This document shows, piece after piece, positions 58,015 to 64,000 of a stretch of 64,000 nt of DNA. The stretch comes from an uncultured Elusimicrobiales bacterium. Its GTDB lineage: Bacteria > Elusimicrobiota > Elusimicrobia > Elusimicrobiales > Elusimicrobiaceae. The number at the start of each line of letters is the position of its first letter. The first letter of the stretch is position 1. Where the stretch lies: NCBI GenBank assembly GCA_934662565.1, contig CAKUKI010000005.1, positions 62,001 to 126,000 on the forward strand, written 5' to 3'. The notes under the pieces were generated by a model. That model was not told the origin of the DNA. It did no database searches and was given only the letters and a program-made list of their open reading frames with translations. Both the position numbers and the translations under genes were made by a program.

Positions 58015-59893
58015 AACTGGTATCTCCCATTTTTCTGTAAATTTTCAGGTACAACTGAAAGCAGGTGCCTTTGCCTGCCTGACTTTGGATAAAAATTTTG
58101 CCGTTATGGCGTGCCATGGCTTTACCCACCACCGCCAAACCAAGTCCCGTTCCGCGTGCTTTGGTGGTAAAAAACGGTGAAAATATTTTCCCGCGCACAT
58201 CTTCTTTAATACCGGGGCCGGTATCCGCCACAAAAATACAAACCACTTTTTTGCCAATGCGCGTGCCTACCGTAATAGTGCCGCTGCCTTGCATGGCTTC
58301 GGCTGCGTTGGAAATTAAATTGCGTATAGCTTGCTTCATTTCTTCCGCATCCACCTTTACACGCACGCTTTCGGGCGCTAAATCTTCTTTTAGCTCAACG
58401 CCACAAGGCAACGGGAACGAAAGCAAAATTTCTTTCAGATAACTGTTCAAATCTATGGCGGTTAAAATTAAATCCCTGCTGCGGGCGTACCCCAGCACTT
58501 CGTTAATAATACTGCTGGCCTGTTTGATTTCCGCATCAATAATACCAAACTGTTTCAGCAGTTTAGGCTCCTTGGGTGAAATAATCATTTTAATCAGCCG
58601 CGCGGCGTTGCTGATAACCGCCAGCGGGTTTCGGATTTCGTGGCTGATAATGGAGGCCATTTGCCCAATAGCAGCCAGCCGTTCCGTTTTAACCAGCTCC
58701 CGCGTGGTTTCTTTTAATTCCCGTGTGCGCTCCTCTACGCGCTTTTCCAGCGTGCGGTTCATTTGGGTAAGTGCCTGTTGGGCTTTTAAGATTTCGTCCT
58801 TGCGTTGGCGCAAAGCGGTGGCCATATCCAAAAATACAGTGGCTAAATCGCCAATTTCATTTTGGGGGATTTCCAAATCTTCACGCTGGATTAAATAATC
58901 GCTCCCCTCCCGCAAGCGCACGGCGGCGGCCTGAAGCCGCCCCAAAGGCCGCGTAATGGGAATAATAACCAAATAGCTGACAATAACTATAAAAATAATT
59001 ACCCCAAACACAATAACCAGCAAATCAAACACGGAACTAACCGTTCCCCCAAACAACAAAGCCAATGGCCGCTGGGCCGGCTGTAAAACGTATACCGTCC
59101 AGTGCGTAAGGGATACTTCCGACGACGCCACCAGCCATTTGGTCCGGTCCTGCAAAATTACTTCTCCGGCGTGGCGGGCCCCCAACTGGCGTTCAATATA
59201 CAGGGCTTCTTCCCGTTTTTTGGGTTGGGCCGTCAGGGCCAGACCATGCACGGCGCCGGAATAAGAAATAATCGTTCCGTCAGAAGCAAACACCAGCGCC
59301 TGTAAATCTGCCGGATAGGCCGCCCGTAAACTTTCCCCCATCTCTTTCAAATCCAACTCCACCACCAAAACACCGGATACCGGTTTTTGGTCCAAATTAT
59401 CCCGTACCGGAAAAGCCATCAGCGAATAGAGCGCCCCGTCCGCACGGCTGACGGAACCCACATAATCCTGCCCGTTTATTACACAAGTGGTTAAAATGTT
59501 ATCCAAATCGTTCGCGTAGCTAAAGCGGCTCTTTTCGTCGCTGGAATAAAAAAGCTGCTGCCCGTTGTTGTTGAGTACGGAAATATGTGTAATGTCCGGA
59601 TTGCGGCTGCGCAGATAGTCAATATCGGCTTGGTCTATAAAGCGGTGGCCGCCTAAATCGGAATGTAAATCGGTAAAAATAGAAAAAAGCTGGGCTTTGC
59701 GCGCCACATTATTACGCAAAATAGAGGACAAACGGCCTGCCACCGTTTGCTGGCGTTCCAAACGTTCGTTATTCAGCATACGGGTATTGATGCCGAGCAC
59801 ATGGTAGCCAATAATACAAATCGGCACGATAGACACTATGCTTAGCACCAATAACGCTTTAGGAAATAAACCGCCCAGTTTATGTGTAGCCAT
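57998..59893 (-). CDS. Membrane sensor histidine kinase
   Basis: The 631-residue protein has two membrane segments (about 12-33 and 287-310) enclosing a periplasmic dCache-type sensor. A HAMP domain (ITRPLGRLQAAAVRL), a coiled coil and the kinase follow: H-box MASIISHEIRNPLAVI (about 402), N-box AIRNLISNAAEAM, G1 VADTGPGIKE and G2 GTGLGLAVV. The ATG at 59893 is chosen although no ribosome binding site is seen; a TTG 19 codons upstream would add an unlikely extension. It likely senses an external signal for the pilus locus. Confidence 0.88.
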   Translation of the reverse strand: MATHKLGGLFPKALLVLSIVSIVPICIIGYHVLGINTRMLNNERLERQQTVAGRLSSILRNNVARKAQLFSIFTDLHSDLGGHRFIDQADIDYLRSRNPDITHISVLNNNGQQLFYSSDEKSRFSYANDLDNILTTCVINGQDYVGSVSRADGALYSLMAFPVRDNLDQKPVSGVLVVELDLKEMGESLRAAYPADLQALVFASDGTIISYSGAVHGLALTAQPKKREEALYIERQLGARHAGEVILQDRTKWLVASSEVSLTHWTVYVLQPAQRPLALLFGGTVSSVFDLLVIVFGVIIFIVIVSYLVIIPITRPLGRLQAAAVRLREGSDYLIQREDLEIPQNEIGDLATVFLDMATALRQRKDEILKAQQALTQMNRTLEKRVEERTRELKETTRELVKTERLAAIGQMASIISHEIRNPLAVISNAARLIKMIISPKEPKLLKQFGIIDAEIKQASSIINEVLGYARSRDLILTAIDLNSYLKEILLSFPLPCGVELKEDLAPESVRVKVDAEEMKQAIRNLISNAAEAMQGSGTITVGTRIGKKVVCIFVADTGPGIKEDVRGKIFSPFFTTKARGTGLGLAVVGKAMARHNGKIFIQSQAGKGTCFQLYLKIYRKMGDTSYGEAS

Positions 59894-59936
59894 ATAAAAA
59901 TTTTTTGCCCCGTACGGAGCCGTGTGTATTAACAAA

Positions 59937-59961
59937 ACGGGGGCCGGCAAGCAGCCCCCGT
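59937..59961 (-). terminator. Probable terminator after the thioredoxin-fold gene
   Basis: ACGGGGGC (59937-59944) pairs with GCCCCCGT (59954-59961) and is followed on the minus strand by TTTTGTT. It suggests that the sensor-kinase group starts a new or partly separate transcript. Confidence 0.65.
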
Positions 59962-59996
59962 CTTACCAGTAGACAAAAGTAAGTCAGCCGTTTTGC

Positions 59997-60941
59997 TTAG
60001 CAAGAACCGGCAGGCACGGCGTTGTTATTACCGGCCGAGGCATTGGGGTTCATAAAACCAAAACCTTCCAAAGCGGCCACGCCGCCGAAGTCCAACTTCA
60101 CTTGCCCTTCCCACACAAAAGAGGGAGAGGCATTAATGCCGTATTCGTTAGAGTATTTGGCTTCCTGTTTCAAGAGTTCAACGCCTTCGGTATCAAATTT
60201 TTTCATGATTTTTTTGACGTTAATACCCGCATCTTCCATGGCTTTATCCCAGCGGCTGGAGCGGTAATCTTTATTGCGGATTTCCAAATATTTCCAGAAT
60301 TTGGACGGATAGTATTTGGCAATTAACAACTGGCGGATGTCTTCTTCCCATTCGCCGGAACCGTGCAAGCTGGAAAAGCCTTCTTTATCGCTGTAATTTA
60401 CAATATAGCGCACGCGGATATTTTTATCGTCGGCAATTTTGCCGTCTTTTTTAGCCTGAATAATCAGGTTTTCGGCCATAACGCCATACGGGCATTGGGA
60501 CATCACAAACAAATCCATCACTTTAGGCTGGGCCGTTTTATCGGTATATACCCCTTGGTTGGTTTGTTTGGGGAGCAAAATGTATTCGTCTTTTTCAATG
60601 GCCACGCCGTATTGGATATGTTGGTCCAATTTTTGGCGGATATCATTGGTTTTTTTAATGATATACAACGGCAGGAAAGAATAATCAAATCCGGCCAGTT
60701 TGGCATCTTGGGCGGCTTCGTCCGCCGTTAATTTGGTGACTTGGGGTTTTACACCCAAAAAGTTGGCAATACCGGCCGTCAGCTGCGGGTCTTCTTTCCC
60801 AGCGGCATAGACATCAGATTCCACCACAATAAACTCCGCTTTGGCGGGAGCTTTGGCCGTTTTGGCGGCTTTTTTGGCAGGGGCAGCAAATGCGGCACCG
60901 GCCAACGTGCAAGCAAGCACTAATGCAAACAATTTTTTCAT
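59997..60941 (-). CDS. Exported thioredoxin-fold protein with single-Cys CPYG motif
   Basis: The 314-residue protein has a signal peptide (MKKLFALVLACTLAGAAFA) and a C-terminal DsbA/thioredoxin-type domain with LFVMSQCPYGVMAEN (Cys about 150) and a cis-Pro segment NASPSFVWEG (about 269). The second Cys of a CxxC motif is replaced by Gly, so ordinary dithiol exchange is not expected; another Cys is the last residue. The N-terminal 120 residues are a separate domain. AGGAG lies upstream of the ATG. It may help fold Cys-containing pilus proteins. Confidence 0.75.
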   Translation of the reverse strand: MKKLFALVLACTLAGAAFAAPAKKAAKTAKAPAKAEFIVVESDVYAAGKEDPQLTAGIANFLGVKPQVTKLTADEAAQDAKLAGFDYSFLPLYIIKKTNDIRQKLDQHIQYGVAIEKDEYILLPKQTNQGVYTDKTAQPKVMDLFVMSQCPYGVMAENLIIQAKKDGKIADDKNIRVRYIVNYSDKEGFSSLHGSGEWEEDIRQLLIAKYYPSKFWKYLEIRNKDYRSSRWDKAMEDAGINVKKIMKKFDTEGVELLKQEAKYSNEYGINASPSFVWEGQVKLDFGGVAALEGFGFMNPNASAGNNNAVPAGSC

Positions 60942-60955
60942 GCTTAAATATTCTC

Positions 60956-61225
60956 CTATTTGTCTTCCAGTTCTACCCTTACGCCGCGGATACCCACAGC
61001 GCACAAAATGTTATAAGCCAGCAGGAAAAACACCACGCTTACCAAAGTAAGCAACGTGCCCTGAATGGCCCGCATAACCAGACTCATCAAGTAGTCTAAA
61101 CCAACGGTGCCGTCCGGATTAAAAAGTTCCATAAGCGCCGTAATTAACATGACTACAAACACTGCTACCGGTAATGCGGAAAAAATGACGTTTCCAATCC
61201 CGATTTTTTTAATTTCTACTTTCAT
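60956..61225 (-). CDS. Small membrane protein with two helices
   Basis: The 89-residue protein has two membrane segments (about 12-33 and 56-76) and a short soluble C-terminus (RGVRVELEDK). Its shape resembles DUF3566-type proteins, but this is only a guess. AGGAG precedes the ATG. It lies 14 nt before the thioredoxin-fold gene and 18 nt after the HAMP gene, within the operon. Confidence 0.75.
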   Translation of the reverse strand: MKVEIKKIGIGNVIFSALPVAVFVVMLITALMELFNPDGTVGLDYLMSLVMRAIQGTLLTLVSVVFFLLAYNILCAVGIRGVRVELEDK

Positions 61226-61243
61226 ATATTCTCCTAAAACGGC

Positions 61244-62350
61244 CTATTTTTCCGGCTCTAAAACCAAAATCATACGGTTCTTGCCGGCATCATCCGGCAG
61301 TTGTACCGCCTTTACCAAACATTGTACATTTTTATTCTCTACCGTGCCGCGCAAAACTTTGGTGGGGTTTTCCAACGCTTCCCCAACTACTTGAATAATG
61401 TTTTGCTGGCGGCCGTCAAAAATGTCCAATAAATGTACCGGTCCTTCCTTTTTGCTGTTTAGCTCAAAGTTAGTATACAAGATGTTGTTGTTTTCGTCCA
61501 CCACCAAAGCGCGGGAACCTTTGGGAACCGTCACCGCCAAAATGGTTTTCCACCATTTGCGTTCTTTTTCCAAAGACATAATTTCCACATCTTGCATGCC
61601 TTTTATGTCTTCCCGTATTTTTGCCAACATGGAATCCACCGATTTGGCCACATCCCCAATTTCGTCACTGCGTTGCGGATAGGTGAGCGAAAGCGTATTC
61701 AAAGAAACCGCATCCACCGCATCTTTTAACCCTGCCAGCGGGCGTAAAATTTTTAACAACATAAACAGGTATAATACGCCGCCGATTAATAAAATCATAA
61801 AAAACACGCCAATACAATAACGCACCATGGCCGAATGGATAAGCGCTTTGGCACCGGCACGGGAAACCGTCACATTGACCACGCCGGCCACCGCATCTTT
61901 TGCCAGTAGCGGTATAGCCATATCGTACGTGTTGCCCTCTTCCACCATAATTGCTTTAGGCGCGCGGCCGTTAATAGCGTACACCACCGCATTGGTAGGG
62001 AAACCGACCGTATTGTTAAAGTCCGAATAGGATAGCCCTAAAAACTTGGTGTTTTCGTGCCAGCGGACGGAACCGTCGTAGTTCAAGTAGATTAAATCTT
62101 TAATACGGTCATCATTCATCTTCCACGATTTCATAATGTCCGCTTCCGTAAATGTTGCCACGCCTTTCGGGCGGGCCGCCAAGGCGGCCACTAACCGCGG
62201 CGCGCGGAAACGCACCATTTCCACCATTTCATTTTGGAGCTTTTTATCAAAAACAAATTTGAACATATTGTAGTATACCAGCCCGCCAAAAATAGCCGCA
62301 TATAGCGCAACCAGCATAAACCACAACATCCATTTAGACGTAATTTTCAT
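61244..62350 (-). CDS. HAMP-domain membrane protein without an effector domain
   Basis: The 368-residue protein has a membrane segment at 7-28, a periplasmic sensor-like domain (about 30-175), a second membrane segment (YCIGVFFMILLIGGVLYLFMLL, about 178-199) and a HAMP domain (KILRPLAGLKDAVDAV...RSDEIGDVAKSVDSML). The C-terminal part (about 275-365) looks like a PAS domain (RALVVDENNNILYTNFELN). No kinase, cyclase or methyl-accepting segment is present. It may be a sensor partner for the kinases downstream. AAGGAAAGG lies before the ATG. Confidence 0.8.
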   Translation of the reverse strand: MKITSKWMLWFMLVALYAAIFGGLVYYNMFKFVFDKKLQNEMVEMVRFRAPRLVAALAARPKGVATFTEADIMKSWKMNDDRIKDLIYLNYDGSVRWHENTKFLGLSYSDFNNTVGFPTNAVVYAINGRAPKAIMVEEGNTYDMAIPLLAKDAVAGVVNVTVSRAGAKALIHSAMVRYCIGVFFMILLIGGVLYLFMLLKILRPLAGLKDAVDAVSLNTLSLTYPQRSDEIGDVAKSVDSMLAKIREDIKGMQDVEIMSLEKERKWWKTILAVTVPKGSRALVVDENNNILYTNFELNSKKEGPVHLLDIFDGRQQNIIQVVGEALENPTKVLRGTVENKNVQCLVKAVQLPDDAGKNRMILVLEPEK

Positions 62351-62369
62351 ACTTATTTAACACCTTTCC

Positions 62370-63767
62370 TTAACGGATTCCCGTTAATTCTTCCACTTTT
62401 TGTAAACCGAGTACAGCGTCCGTATTGCCGGGGTCTAACTGTTTGGCCTGAATCCACGCTTCGCGGGCGCGCTCGTAATCGTCCTGTTGGAAAGCATCCA
62501 ACCCTTCAATGTATTTCTGGCGGGAAGCCGCGCTGGCTTCTTCGCTTACCCGATTGGTGGTAGGAGCTAAAGCCGGCAAGGTTTCGTTAGAATCCACCAC
62601 GGTTTCGGGCACTTTTTCGGGTTCTTCCGCCTTGGTTTCTTCTTTCTTTTCCGTCTTTTTTACTTCCGCCGGCTTGGTGACGGAGGTGGTTTCTATAATT
62701 TCTTCCACAATGTTGCCGTCTTTGTCTTTAGTGCGTTTAACCTGACGGGTTATATTTTTATTGCTGGCAGCACGCAAAGAAATTTCTTTGGCGTTGCGGG
62801 CCTTTTTAATCCAAGAGTCCATTTCAGAGGTATTTTCCCCCCATTTTTTAGCCTTGGTCCAATAGGCAATGGCGGAATCAAACTTCCCCGCGCCATAGGC
62901 TTTGCTGCCGGCGTCGGAATACCCGTTATAAATTTCCTGCTTTAACTGCATCATATATTTTTGGACACGCTGGTCACCGGGTTGAATTTTCAAAATCCGT
63001 TCAAAAACAGAGTAAGCCTCTACATATTGGCCACGGTTGTAATAGGCCATGGCTTGCTGCATGGCATCCTGCACCTGTTGTTTACGCACCACGTTTTCCG
63101 TTTCCGAAATTTTGGTCACCAAACTGTCGTCATCTTTGCGAATCATCAGCGCATTGTACCAGTTATCCAACGCCGTTTGATATTGGCCGTTATCGTAAGC
63201 GTTATCCCCGCGGCGCACATATTCGGCGGCGATATCCGCATTGATTTTGCGCTTCCAAGATTGGGCGCGGGTATTGGCGGGCTGAATGGTTAAAATTTCG
63301 TCCAGTTTTTGGTTGGCTTCTACCAAGCGGCCGCTATCATACAGGCGCAAGGCTTCTTGAAATTTAGCCTCAATAACCTGACTTTCGGACACAGTACCAT
63401 AAGTACCCATGTGGCTGGCCTGACGGGCCAGTGTTTGGGCCTGTGTAAAGTTTGGGTCAATGCTTAAAATGGTTTGGGCCATTTCTTGCGCGCGTTGGTA
63501 ATCCCCATGTTTATACAAAGTATAGGCGTTTTCGTACACCATACGCAAGGTATAGTTTTGAATGCGTTGTTTTTCCAGTTGGACGGTGGATAAATACTGT
63601 TTGCGTTCCTCCACGTCATTGAGCGTCCCTAGCGAAATTTTGCTCAAATCCAACAACATTCCCGCTTCCTTACCGTGCTGACGGACGGGAACTTCCCGCT
63701 TCACGGGGGCCGCTACGGCGGTAGCGGCGGTTATGGCACATAAAGCAAATATAAAATATTTTTTCAT
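62370..63767 (-). CDS. Exported TPR protein of the Tad locus
   Basis: The 465-residue protein has a signal peptide (MKKYFIFALCAITAATAVAA) and several TPR units (about 55-300 and a last one at about 415-450). Examples are YTLYKHGDYQRAQEMAQTIL and DAFQQDDYERAREAWIQAK. A Lys/Glu-rich low-complexity segment lies between (about 340-390). Position after tadC suggests a TadD-like role in pilus assembly, but TadD is usually shorter and a lipoprotein. The ATG at 63767 follows AGAGGA. Confidence 0.78.
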   Translation of the reverse strand: MKKYFIFALCAITAATAVAAPVKREVPVRQHGKEAGMLLDLSKISLGTLNDVEERKQYLSTVQLEKQRIQNYTLRMVYENAYTLYKHGDYQRAQEMAQTILSIDPNFTQAQTLARQASHMGTYGTVSESQVIEAKFQEALRLYDSGRLVEANQKLDEILTIQPANTRAQSWKRKINADIAAEYVRRGDNAYDNGQYQTALDNWYNALMIRKDDDSLVTKISETENVVRKQQVQDAMQQAMAYYNRGQYVEAYSVFERILKIQPGDQRVQKYMMQLKQEIYNGYSDAGSKAYGAGKFDSAIAYWTKAKKWGENTSEMDSWIKKARNAKEISLRAASNKNITRQVKRTKDKDGNIVEEIIETTSVTKPAEVKKTEKKEETKAEEPEKVPETVVDSNETLPALAPTTNRVSEEASAASRQKYIEGLDAFQQDDYERAREAWIQAKQLDPGNTDAVLGLQKVEELTGIR

Positions 63768-63779
63768 AAGCAAATCCTC

Positions 63780-64000
63780 TTAAAAGCTTAACCCTCCGGC
63801 CAATAAACCTTTAATCATGGGGGAGAGAATTAAAATAAAAATCGTCGGGAAGATAAAAATAAACAACGGGAACAACATTTTGGTAGATGCCTGCGCGGCC
63901 AACTTTTCGGCCATGCTTAAACGGCGGGAGCGCAAGTCCGTAGAGAAGTTGCGCAGCAAATCCACCAAGCTGGTACCCAATTCGTCCGATTGTTTAATCA
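63780..64000 (-). CDS. tadC: TadC-like type II secretion F-domain protein, C-terminal part
   Basis: The reading frame is open to the right edge of the window, so only the last 73 codons are seen. The sequence IKQSDELGTSLVDLLRNFS...LRSRRLSMAEKLAAQASTKMLFPL, then FIFIFPTIFILILSPMIKGLL, is the typical end of a TadB/TadC membrane platform protein. It anchors the identification of a Tad (Flp) pilus locus, with tadA and tadB expected to the right. Confidence 0.85.
   Translation of the reverse strand, partial: IKQSDELGTSLVDLLRNFSTDLRSRRLSMAEKLAAQASTKMLFPLFIFIFPTIFILILSPMIKGLLAGGLSF

Overview
The window looks like a chromosomal piece of a gut-type Elusimicrobiota (Elusimicrobium-like) bacterium. This is inferred, not searched: the prepilins carry the N-terminus 'GFTLIELLVVVLIIGILA...ALPQYFKAVERSRM' style that I associate with that phylum, the exported proteins and outer-membrane barrel imply a Gram-negative envelope, and the gene order is not one I know from a better studied phylum. 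Base composition is near 50% GC throughout, and no phage or plasmid backbone is visible. The one recognisable insertion sequence is an IS200-type element at about 835-1515.

Left part (1-7.7 kb): the start of an exported protein, a gene-poor stretch packed with inverted repeats and an IS200 element, era, an ATP-grasp ligase, a cysteine-rich exported protein, a second repeat array, trigger factor and two tRNAs (Leu-UAG, Lys-CUU). The repeat arrays contain a structured intergenic element in at least three copies. Its stems are preserved by compensatory base changes, and it alternates with a second perfect hairpin.

Middle part (7.8-43 kb): mostly metabolism and envelope genes. These include a DUF885 protein that lacks its metal-binding histidines, a CCA-adding-type nucleotidyltransferase, an acyl-CoA synthetase, a peptide ABC transporter operon with an embedded M20 peptidase but no binding protein, two scattered type IV prepilins, DUF192 proteins and a ferritin-VIT1 protein. 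They continue with metK, a C_GCAxxG_C_C protein, a PfpI-family protein, a serine-synthesis operon (serC-serA-DUF1015), efp, two M24 peptidases, DUF2207, PBP4, a MATE pump, a cold-shock protein, ftcD, rsmA and a TPR protein. Several genes have no ribosome binding site but a -10 box exactly 6 nt upstream of the ATG, which suggests leaderless mRNAs.

Right part (43.3-64 kb): one long leftward block. From the right edge it encodes the end of a TadC-like protein, a TPR protein, a HAMP membrane protein, a small membrane protein and a thioredoxin-fold protein. It then encodes a sensor kinase, a receiver-kinase hybrid and a LuxR-type regulator, whose stop codon lies 1 nt before an Flp pilin gene, followed by TadG-like and TadE-like genes. 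After these comes a strong consensus promoter (TTGACA-17-TATACT) that appears to drive seven unrecognised genes (438, 500, 89, 492, 78, 588 and 1341 aa).

All seven proteins have an N-terminal membrane anchor. The larger ones have Gly/Ser/Ala-rich middle regions, two share a near-identical motif (RSANEGSRAFLAS), and the two smallest are bitopic coiled-coil proteins. This cluster is the best candidate in the window for an undescribed envelope-spanning or pilus-associated system.
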